From contig CM044965.1 of the NCBI GenBank assembly GCA_024516035.1, positions 27,356,425 through 27,420,424 of the forward strand: a stretch of 64,000 nucleotides of DNA, given 5' to 3'. A program made the position numbers and the translations under genes. Source of the stretch: Bactericera cockerelli (Eukaryota; Arthropoda; Insecta; Hemiptera; Triozidae). This document shows positions 55,091 through 64,000 of the stretch, piece by piece. The notes beneath the pieces were generated by a model, which saw only the letters and a list, made by a program, of their open reading frames with translations, had not been told where the DNA came from and made no database searches. How positions within the stretch are numbered: position 1 is the stretch's first letter; every line of letters begins with the position of its first letter.

Positions 55091-55545
55091 AATATGATAA
55101 CTTATAACTTTTTATGTGTGTTTTTTTGCTTCTTTTTTTTCCAATAATTTTATTATATTTCATTTAACGTACATATTTATACCTACATCCTTCATTGAAT
55201 AGTTCCTGTAGACCAATACACTTTTCAGTATGTGGTGGATTGCAGCAAATAGTATTATCTTCTTTTTTTATTGTCTTATTTTTACTATAAATGTAGCCGA
55301 CTGTAGGAAGTCCAAAGTTTGAGTATGAAGAGGACACGGAAAGTAATAAAGTAAAGACACACACACGTACACCTCTTATAGGCTTAATGAACCTGACTGT
55401 GTAATTTCACTTGGTTATAAAAATTAAAAAAAAAACACAGAAAAATCCACACAATTACCGGAATCATGCAATCCGTTGAAAACTGCTCAAGATTGGCTGG
55501 CTATTAAGAAAGAACGGTGTAGGTACATAAAACTATGTAATTAAT

Positions 55546-55594
55546 CTTCTTCTTTTACTTTGCCTTTTCCCAAACCTACTTGCGGTCGGCATGT
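55546..55594 (-). repeat. RTE-type LINE 3' end fragment
   Basis: The minus strand 'catgccgaccgcaagtaggt' 'ttgggaaaaggcaaagtaaa' with a GAA tail matches the end of the LINE at 51178-51225. Confidence 0.85.
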
Positions 55595-55751
55595 ACTTAC
55601 CTACTTTTTATGTACTTATGTATATTATGTATATAGGTACTTTATTATAACTACTTATTATGTAAAAAAAAACACACATAATTCAAATGTAAATTAAATA
55701 CTATTTTGTGCATAACTTAATGTTCTTTACTTTCTGTAGAGTAAATTGTGC

Positions 55752-56519
55752 ACACTGCACAACTCTATAATACCCTATGATATGTACCTACATATACAGG
55801 GTGTCCCACACACTGCACAACTCTATAATACCCTATGATATGTACTGTACCTACATATACAGGGTGTCCCACATACTGCACAACTCTATAATACCCTATG
55901 ATGTGTACCTACATATACAGGGTGTCCAACACACTGCACAACTCTATAATACCCTATGATGTGTACCTACATATACAGGGTGTCCAACACACTGCACAAC
56001 TCTATAATACCCTATGATATGTACCTACATATACAGGGTGTCCAACAAACTGCACAACTCTATAATACCCTATGATATGTACTTTACCTACATGTACAGG
56101 GTGTCCCACACACTGCACAACTCTATAATACCCTATGATATGTACCTACATATACAGGGTGTCCAACAAACTGCACAACTCTATAATACCCTATGATATG
56201 TACTTTACCTACATGTACAGGGTGTCCCACACACTGCACAACTCTATAATACCCTATGATATGTACCTACAGATACAGGGTGTCCAACACACTGCACAAC
56301 TCTATAATACCCTATGATATGTACCTACATGTACAGGGTGTCCAACACACTGCACAACTCTATAATACCCTATGATATGTACCTACAGATACAGGGTGTC
56401 CAACACACTGCACAACTCTATAATACCCTATGATATGTACCTACAGATACAGGGTGTCCAACACACTGCACAACTCTATAATACCCTATGATATGTACCT
56501 ACATGTACAGGGTGTCCAA
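55752..56519. repeat. 58/63-bp tandem array, 13 units
   Basis: 'actgcacaactctataatac' starts at 55754, 55812, 55875, 55933, 55991, 56049, 56112, 56170, 56233, 56291, 56349, 56407 and 56465. Ten units are 58 bp or end the array and three are 63 bp (an extra 5 bp after 'atatgtac'). Each unit can fold: accct/agggt and atatgt/acatat pair around 'acct', and each carries 'acagggtgtcc'. Confidence 0.97.
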
Positions 56520-56590
56520 GGTTTGTTTTTTAATTTTGAGATTCAAAATGATAAAATAACTCATAGGTTAACTATATTTATCTCTTTTTT

Positions 56591-56618
56591 ACTTTCCTTA
56601 TCCTATAATAAGGAAAGT
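56591..56618. repeat. 28-bp palindrome of the 63230 family
   Basis: 'actttccttat' and 'ataaggaaagt' flank 'cctata'. The same palindrome opens the element at 63230. Confidence 0.8.
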
Positions 56619-56619
56619 A

Positions 56620-57465
56620 TTTCTCTTTTATTTTTTATATTGTTTCCATTTTTTAATTTCTTTGAAATTGTTACAATGTGCTGTACATATTATTATGTCT
56701 GTTGACTAATAAATAATTTAATAATAATTCAATGCCAGGGAACGTTCTCAGTTCTAAAATTAAAACATTTTTAGTTCATTTTTTTAATTGAGGAGAAAAA
56801 ATCATTGAAAAACTCAAGATAATATATCCTTAAACTTGCGAAAAGTTCTCATGTCTTTGTGTATTTATTTTGACAAAAAGTAAATTTTCTAAGTAAGTTC
56901 TAATAGTCCTAATGCTCAACAATTTCTATTACCTACTAGCAATTTTTTAAACAGAGTTATTAATTTATTCGAAAATATTTTTCCAACATTGATCTGAGAT
57001 TATTTAAGTCTTAGAATGACCCCTAGAATTGAATCTAAAACCTTATAAAAACATTGGTCCACCCTGTATTTTAGAGTAATCTGAGCATACCTTTCATGAG
57101 CTCAAATCGCCTAGCATGCACATAATTCTTAGCCAAGCACTTAATATTAAAATCCAATGAAAATAACTCACAGCTCTAAGTACCTAATTATAATTGTAAA
57201 GAAGTAATGAAAAAAAGAGCGAGTTTCTTCCTGAAAGTAACTCAAGAAGGATATGACTTAACACGTTCACTTCTGTGTAGAGAGTAACTAGATTATGAAG
57301 AAATTTTAATAATGCTTCTCTGAGTGGTCTTAAAAGTTCAACATGGGTCTTATAGAGCAGGACAAATATACGCTTAAAAAAAAAAAAAAACTAAAAAATA
57401 CACTTGAGCTTGAGTTTAAGATTGATATGGTTTAAGATGTAGGGTCACTTACAAACAGTTGTATA
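56620..57465. other. Unassigned AT-rich DNA
   Basis: No gene, RNA or repeat recognised. Confidence 0.5.
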
Positions 57466-57466
57466 T

Positions 57467-57632
57467 GGGCCCAATAATGAAACAGGATTAAATATCTAGG
57501 ATTTTTTAATGCAAGCTTTTATGAATTAACTGCTGATATAAATGCGCTGTGATTGGTTGAAATTTCCACCCGAGGGCTTGTTAAGGGATAGTGTAGGATT
57601 AGTTAATCTAATCCTCATTAGTAATTAGGTCC
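57467..57632. mobile_element. MITE-H, ~165 bp
   Basis: Left end 'gggcccaataatgaaacagg'. The interior 'ctgatataaatgcgctgtga' matches 34540 in complement. The right end is decayed. Confidence 0.7.
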
Positions 57633-57744
57633 TAAGAGTTACTGAAATATCTATTGCACATTTTTTAAATGAAAATATGTACAAAAATATTATTCTATAT
57701 AAAAAAATATTTCTATTCATAACTTTCATGAGAAAAAAAAAAAA

Positions 57745-57948
57745 AAAAATAATATCGTCTTATTTATACTACCCAATCAGGGCTAATGAAAAAAATTATA
57801 CCAGCAGTAAGGCCAATAATTATTATTATGTGGTCAAAATCCAAAATGGGAAGATAACTTGTCATGTCCCGATTGGGTTTTGAACCGACGCCGCGACGAC
57901 CTCTGGATTACCAGTCAGACGCCTTGACCACTCAGCTACCGGGATAGA
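57745..57948 (-). repeat. SINE-C, full length
   Basis: The minus strand has 'tatcccggtagctgagtgg', a box-B-like 'CGGTTCAAAACCC' preceded by a small 'cgcggcgt' insertion, 'gacaagttatcttcccattt', and 'ggtagtataaataagacgat' at the end. Confidence 0.9.
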
Positions 57949-57949
57949 C

Positions 57950-58215
57950 GGCTGATCCAATTGAAACGGATGGAAGATTGAAGTTCTCGTGGTCTAGCAA
58001 ATCCAAGAGCACGGTATGAAGTTCCTACAGGGTCGTAAAAGCGTACGTAGGAACTCTATACCTCGCTACTGGAAGAATGCTTTCGCCCCCTGGCGGTGAA
58101 AACTGGAACTAGTTGAAGACTGTGCTGCTCTCTTTCGGTTTGAAAGTGGATTGTTTTTCGCAAAAATGACGCGACGCTGAGGATTGGAAATTTGTCAAGA
58201 CGGTGGTTCCATCTT
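57950..58215. other. Relatively GC-rich unassigned island
   Basis: Higher CG content than the surroundings and a small inverted pair agttcctac/gtaggaact. A 64-codon frame on the minus strand is not recognised. Could be an exon, UTR or old repeat. Confidence 0.35.
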
Positions 58216-58271
58216 TGACGATATTTTAAATAGTCTGTATGAACATACAAAATTACATTTAAAAAAAGTTA

Positions 58272-58400
58272 TCATATTAAATTTGTTTTAATCACTTTCG
58301 TGTTGTCACAACTACTCAAACTCGCTTTGCTAAATCCTTGCTGAACTTGAGACTTGAACCACCGACCTCCAGGGCCTTATCGATCAGGCTACTGAGGTCA
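58272..58400 (-). repeat. SINE-B with head deletion
   Basis: 'tgacctcagtagcctgatcg' joins directly to 'ataaggccctggaggtcggt' (the 'ggcggacttgtaa' part is missing), then a normal body and 'aaacaaatttaatatgat'. Confidence 0.85.
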
Positions 58401-59215
58401 AAAAGTTACTTTAAAATTATATCTTTGGACTGAGCAATTTTTTGTTAATGTTTATTCAAACAAATTTGTTTGAAAAAGCAGTTAAAATTAACATATTAAA
58501 CTATTCGCGTTCGTAATGAGACTTTTTTTCCTGAGATTAAGTTTCAATGCTCACTTCTTATTGTTTACTTAATCTTCTTACACATTAGGTACTATTATAC
58601 ATCAAGCAACAAGCGAAAATCATATTAAAATTAATCGCACAGGAAGAGGCCATAACAATAAATCTCTAGTTACTATTAACCATAAAAAAACATTAACAGG
58701 TACAAGTAAAAAAAAAAAAAATACTGAATGAATTAAAACCTAATCTTTAAATAATAATAATCTCGGCAGGATACTTGAATTAATTTATCTTAAAAACATT
58801 AAACATAACCACTTACGCCAGTCTGTAATAGCTCTTATGAATAAGATAATGGGCAGAGCTAAAGAATCAAACGCACTTAATAACGAATAACTCCACAACG
58901 AGATAGCAGAAGATTAAAAAAAAAAAAAAAATAGGAATAGTAAGATATACAACTATAAGTACATTAAAAGATTTAAAAGAAACTAAATATGGATAGTAAT
59001 AACATTAAAATACTTAAAAATACACTTAAAGGATATATTCAGAGACTATAAAACACTTGTTAATATAGTTATACTAAAAGACTGAAAACACAATTGATCA
59101 CTGAAGAGATACTAAAGTAAGTACTTGAAAACAATTTAGACTTATTAGTCTCGAAAACAATTTCAGAAGAACCAACAGAACTACTTTAACTACTTAACAA
59201 AGGTGAAAGACCCAC
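58401..59215. other. Unassigned, very AT-rich DNA
   Basis: Only poly(A) runs near 58707 and 58918 stand out. Confidence 0.5.
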
Positions 59216-59218
59216 AAG

Positions 59219-59430
59219 TGTCCGTCGCAGTCCGACTGTGGTTACCAACCGCACTGGCCTTACTGACACGAATCATCCATTAGGAGAATCGGAGAGGCAC
59301 GGACCTGTGTTGAAAACAAACAGACGAATAGCTCTGGAGCAAGTGGCACCAGGACCAGTGAAACCGCGCTACAACACAGAGCAAATAAATACCTCCTGCA
59401 AATATTTAAATTCAGACAGGGTGTAGTGTA
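59219..59430 (+). other. GC-rich island of unknown nature
   Basis: Sharp rise in GC content against very AT-rich flanks, with a 62-codon open frame (59238-59426). No motif recognised. Possible first exon or 5' UTR, or the edge of an unrecognised retroelement. Confidence 0.3.
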
Positions 59431-60390
59431 AACAAAGTGACGAGTGATGAGTGTGATGAGGTGGAATTTGAAATGAGGTGTAGTAAACAAGAAGTACGTT
59501 CTGGTCATTGTGTTGTTTTAATATTTTTGTATAGGATATTCTTTTCCTCAGGAAATGAACATTACCTTTTTCGTACTTTACTGTCTGTATGTACAATATG
59601 TACATACATTGCTAATAGCGGGCCGCGAAGGCCAATGACCTCAAGAAAACACCTTTTCCAATTCGTTACATTTCGCTCCTATTACCTTTTCTACTGCACA
59701 CTATTATGTTTGACATAATATTAAAATGTGAAAAAATTCAAATTTTAAATGAACCTTTGATGGAATTTTAAAAGGATTTGTACACAATTTATGTATTGCA
59801 GACAATATTTAAAAAGAGGGTTTTACATACTCAAAAATCAAATTAAAATAAATAAATACACAAAATCACCCTGTATGTTGCAAATTTCGGTTATTTCAGC
59901 TTCTATTAATAGCAATACTATTACAAGATCTTACAAACATTCCAGGTAAAGCCCTGGAATCTAGAAATGAAGAACTGGGTGTTGAAATAGAACGACTTTT
60001 TGGATTGACGGATGTGGAAATAGAATACTGTGAAATTATTGAAAAACTAGATGTAGAAATAGACCGAGTATCCCCCTCTGTATTGCAATGAGCCCACAGA
60101 CATAAATAGTATTTACTATCGATTTGACCGTAATGAGATTATGTAAGAGCTGTCAATAAAGTGTTTCGATTTCAGTGGTGTAGTGATGGGGTTTCATTTT
60201 GAGCTGTTATGGCGAGGAACTTATTAAGCATGTTCGAATAATTTTTATTTACAGAAAATTACATAGAATATTTACATAGGAATTGAAATTTATAAAACAA
60301 AACTTATTCAAGGACGATGGTAATAACTACGACATTCTCTTCAACTTGAGTTCTTAAGTATGATGTAAGTAACTAGTGCTTTATTTCGAT
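59431..60390. other. Unassigned DNA
   Basis: No supported feature. 'caccctgta' at 59868 is another solitary copy of the acagggtg motif. Confidence 0.5.
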
Positions 60391-60392
60391 TA

Positions 60393-60556
60393 AGTGGTCA
60401 TTGTAGCCAAGTGGTTAGCGCACTAGTGTTGCACGCACGGCGATCTCCCCAGTAGGGCAGAATTTTTTTGCTCTGTATTTGGATTTCCGTGGTCTACTAA
60501 TATCTCATGAGGCAAATAAGTAGCCGCTTTAATGTGAGCAGCGACCAGTGGCGGAA
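60393..60556 (+). repeat. SINE-G, box B lost
   Basis: 'gtggtcattgtagccaagtg' 'gttagcgcactagtgttgca' 'cgcacggcgatc' then a deletion of box B to 'tccccagtagggcagaattt', followed by 'ctctgtatttggatttccgt'. Confidence 0.78.
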
Positions 60557-62205
60557 TTTCAGGCAAAAATAAAATATAAGGATTTTGGAGATACGATAAT
60601 TCTGCGCTACCAATTAAAAAATTGGATTAATAATACAAAGAAAAATATTTAATTATTATTTATTTAGACAGTTAGCGAAAGACAGGTAGTTCCATTATGA
60701 TGACAGGGTTTAGAAAAATAGAAGGAACACGTAAGATAGAATGGCTAAACCACTTTTTCTCGATACTGTACACTGATTTTCTGTCAGATGAAATACCAGA
60801 GATTGAACTTCTTTTATGGTTCCCGGTACGACCAGTTTTACAGCTTTTAACGACCTATGCGATTGTTAATAGAATTTCTAAGTGTGTAATGGAACTTTTT
60901 AATGTTCGTCTATCAAACGCCACCTCTCACCGCTTGCAAAACATTCCAACGGTTACAAAACCTTTCACCGTTACATGACAGAGCCCTCTGCGATCAAGAT
61001 TGAAACGAAAAGGTCCTGCTAGTTTTTACTGCTAATTTTAATAGGCTCCTGCTGATGTGAACAAGGATTCAATGTGGGTACTTCGAGGTCAAATTGGTCA
61101 GGTTTTGTGAAGTTAGAACAAGTAAATTTATAGACCCAAAGAAGGCATTTGACTATGGATAATTTTTATTGTTTTGCCACAGGGAATGGAACTAGGACCA
61201 TCGGAAAGTTTATAAAACTAGGTAGGTATGTATTTTATTTGTTAAAGAAACCTTGAGAAATCATTTTCGACCTTATTGCATATTGAGTATCCGCAGATTC
61301 TCAGGTCTGTTTGAAAATTTATGGACTTAGATTAGTCTTTTGAATACTGACGTTTTTATGGACTATTGAAGACGGAAGAAATATGAGACCTTTGAGAAAT
61401 TCAAGGATCGAGATTTCCCATTTATGGACCTATACCATGGCAATTTTCTTGAAGACACAAGACATTCAAGAACGAGGACATTCATACCGTAAGCCCTAAG
61501 AAAGAGGGCATTTGATTTAAGACCATTTTCATAGGTTCTTGGCAATCGAAAAGGTCAACTAATGTTGTAAAAATTATAGGCCTAAGGAATAGGTGCTAAT
61601 AAATTTGCTTATGAACAATTTTATACGTTCTTGTAAATGTGCTATTGTAAAAGCGTTGAGAAGTTAATAGACATTGGATAGCCTATTTGACGGAGTTTTA
61701 AGTAGGTAAACGGAGTTTTAAGTAGGTAAACTTTTTTTTCATCAACGCTTCAACTTCAATGTAATTTTTCTCCTCCTAGTTGCAAATAAAGTAAGAACCA
61801 TATTCATACAGGTCGTAAACGTTTACTAACCTATCTAGATTTATGAGTTTGGATTAATACCGTCAACTTTTACTGCCTCTTTTGTAAATAATATGTTTAG
61901 TATAACAGGAAGAGTAATAATAATAATAGTTGATCTAACAAGGGCAAACCACAAATTAATAAATCTATTAAGCCTAGAGCAAATAGTAAGTCAGAATTCG
62001 TTATTGTTTAAAATTATACCTATCGAGGTAAAAATATGATATTGTCACTTACTTTCTGCTCGATTAGAATTAAAATGCCCCTTTTCCCAGCATTTTTTTA
62101 GGTTTAATTATTACGAGGTCAAGTTATACGAGGAAAAATGTATCATAATTAATATACCCTTATACGCTACCTGTATTACAAGTCTAGCGCCTTAACCACC
62201 ACTAC
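60557..62205. other. Unassigned DNA with a 20-bp duplication
   Basis: 'cggagttttaagtaggtaaa' occurs twice in tandem at 61691-61731. A 93-codon frame at 60697-60978 has no recognisable motif. Confidence 0.5.
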
Positions 62206-62211
62206 ATAATA

Positions 62212-62380
62212 CAGTCAAACCTGGATGTAAGAAAACTGGATATAAGAAACCTTGATATATTTAGGAGCACAATTTACAGGTTTTTACTTCTTTTTGATTA
62301 AAAATAACTTTTTGTACTAGAAACTTCCATATAGAAAGAAATTTCGGTTATTTGAGTTTTCTTATACTCAGTTTTGACTG
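62212..62380. mobile_element. pogo-type MITE, 169 bp
   Basis: Left CAGTCAAACCTGGATGTAAG, right the complement of CAGTCAAAACTGAGTATAAG, with TA on both sides (62210-62211, 62381-62382). Same family as 21275 and 44024. Confidence 0.85.
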
Positions 62381-62989
62381 TATAATGTAGTATGTGAAAT
62401 ATGGTGGTGCACACTAAGCAATAAAGTGTTATGTACGTGCTGTGATTACTTGAGGTGGTAAATCGACCCACGTGAAATCGATTAAGATATGCCTTCAAAA
62501 ATTGTAGGAGTGTCATGAGTCACGACTCAGCAACTCAGTGATTTAAAATTTAACATTTACCTCATCTGAAAAGGATAAGGAGAAAAAATTAAATGTAAAT
62601 GACTACTGCTGTAGGCTCTAGAACAGTAGTAAGGAATTAAGGACCATGCTCGACTCCTACTTATCACAGGTAAGTAGATTGAACTCTACCTCTTAATGTT
62701 CCACTAATCTCCTGTAAAGCAGTAATGTCTAAAGAGTAGGTACCTTACGTCCACTTATATTTAGACGTATTTTCGTAATGGAATTCTTCCAATTCTTATC
62801 ACCCTATGGACAATATTACATCACTATTTATTGGAAATATCTAAATAAGAAACCTATTTCCATTTTGTCCTGCTGTTTTCTTATCAGAAACTTTGATTAG
62901 AAAACGTATACTAGTAAATTCTTAGTTTACATTTATGTGATTATTATTAAATGTACAGGTATACCTACATAAAATAGCGTATGTTTATT

Positions 62990-63125
62990 ATTATTACATA
63001 CTGTACTTTTAATAATATTGTGTTTTATTATACACAAGTACATTCTAACATTTTATTTTATTAATATTGCTGCAATATCAATAATATTACATTTTATTGA
63101 ACATAAATACATTCTAACATCTATT
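62990..63125. repeat. ~75-bp direct repeat
   Basis: 'aataatattgtgttttatta' and 'aataatattacattttattg', each followed by 'ca..a.tacattctaacat'. Confidence 0.7.
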
Positions 63126-63229
63126 TTACATAAGAAGCCTAACGTATGACATAACTTTTGTTTACATAATGTTTGATATTTATCCTGTTTTACGTACAAC
63201 ATAAGGATCGCTGGGTTCTGAAGTTTTTT

Positions 63230-63358
63230 ACTTTCCTTATCTTATAATAAGGAAAGTATTGTATTCGTCGAAAATTTGACCTACCCAGTTTTTCACATTT
63301 CTGGACGAATCATGGCCTCAGGATACCAAAAAAGTTGTTTTCAGCCATTGGTCCGTGC

Positions 63359-63392
<34 letters not shown>

Positions 63393-63853
63393 AAACAGGA
63401 TATCTCAAGAACGGTAAAAGCTAGAAACTTGAAATTTGGTACACAAATTAATTTTATACACCAGACGAACCACGAAACTTTTGGTTGAAATCGGCCGCAT
63501 TCTGCGGCCACAGGGCCGCAAATGCTAGCCGCAAGCGCCGCTTCTTTAAATTGGTTAAAGATACAAAATTTTTTAGAGAACAACATTTTCTTAGATTAAA
63601 AAAATAATAGGGGTCTATTCTGATCATTTTTTTGATATCTTGAACTTTTTGGAACTCGGCCCCAATTTACCGGTATTTGGGGGGGACCCGCTTTGACTAA
63701 CTTTTTTATTATTCCTCCTACATAGGGGTTGTGACATATCAAATTCAATGATTTTGAAGTGCTGATTACGAATTTGGCATTGGTTTTTAGTTATCTGTTA
63801 CCGTTGAGTCACCAGTGGCGGAATTCTACTCTTTTTTGGGGGATAAGGAAAGT
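63230..63853 (+). mobile_element. 624-bp repeat element with ACTTTCCTTATC ends and (TCTG)n
   Basis: The ends ACTTTCCTTATC (63230-63241) and its complement (63842-63853) are inverted. The left end is itself half of a 28-bp palindrome. Inside are a (TCTG)8-9 tract (63358-63392) and 'gatatctcaagaacggtaaa' 'agctagaaacttgaaatttg', a phrase of a kind common in dispersed insect repeats. No target duplication is clear. A solo palindrome of the family is at 56591. Confidence 0.65.
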
Positions 63854-64000
63854 CGTGTGATGTTTACACCAGATTTTTTGATTTTACATTTGAAATGTCA
63901 ATAAAAAATCAATATTGTACAGCATTATAATACAAATATAAGTTTAAAAGGGCATAGGTACTATAATTATGTATCCAGTTTTAAATGCAAAACATGAGTA

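Noticed and set aside
55752..56519. CRISPR-like array
   Set aside because: Units are contiguous and there are no unique spacers; the genome is eukaryotic.
60697..60978. 93-codon ORF
   Set aside because: No motif, no codon-usage or splice support; could be chance in AT-rich DNA.

Overview
This window looks like a gene-poor, repeat-saturated stretch of an insect nuclear genome. The base composition is AT-rich, long microsatellites and homopolymers are common, there is one 100-N assembly gap, and no open reading frame looks like a host exon. Several tRNA-derived SINE families, TA-, TTAA- and 8-bp-duplicating DNA transposon relics, and an RTE-type LINE tail fit an arthropod. A hemipteran such as a planthopper is my guess from the general look of the repeats, but the sequence alone does not settle the species. 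No intact protein-coding host gene is supported. The only recognisable coding remnants are a 5'-truncated LINE C-terminus (50800-51192) and a broken pogo-type transposase N-terminus (39422-39547). One unrecognised 125-codon ORF lies inside a hAT element (22823-23200).

Layout. 1-6 kb: SINE fragments, GA/CT microsatellites, a ~70-bp tandem array (3645-4100) and an old ~210-bp duplication split by a SINE. 7-9.9 kb: a 613-bp near-perfect foldback element (7110-7722), MITE-like pieces and two adjacent SINEs. 14.3-16.8 kb: a 29-unit satellite of 77/89-bp units. 19-21.6 kb: head-to-head SINEs, a long SINE, a pogo-type MITE and an interrupted 83-bp repeat. 22.4-25.7 kb: a 70/77-bp tandem array split by a 2105-bp hAT element with a perfect 8-bp target duplication, then by a LINE tail. 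25.8-26.4 kb: a TTAA-flanked MITE and a chimeric SINE. 27-38 kb: mostly unassigned AT-rich DNA with SINEs, a G-quadruplex motif and hairpins. 38.9-40.9 kb: a three-level nest (SINE inside a pogo-type element inside another SINE). 41.6-47.7 kb: a dense SINE/MITE cluster including an inverted 5S-SINE pair and a piggyBac-type MITE. 48.8-49.6 kb: an 83/121-bp tandem array. 50.8-55.1 kb: a dated LINE insertion, SINEs and a chimeric SINE. 55.75-56.5 kb: a 13-unit 58-bp array. 57-64 kb: more MITEs and SINEs and a TIR-bounded repeat with a (TCTG)n core.

The most interesting aspect is a modular SINE system. I use local names: A, B, C, D, E and G have tRNA-like heads, and 5S has a 5S-rRNA-like head. 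The 5S-headed family and tRNA-headed family E share the same central body. Other copies combine the head of one family with the tail of another. This points to repeated template switching or recombination among Pol III retroposons that probably share a retrotransposition partner.
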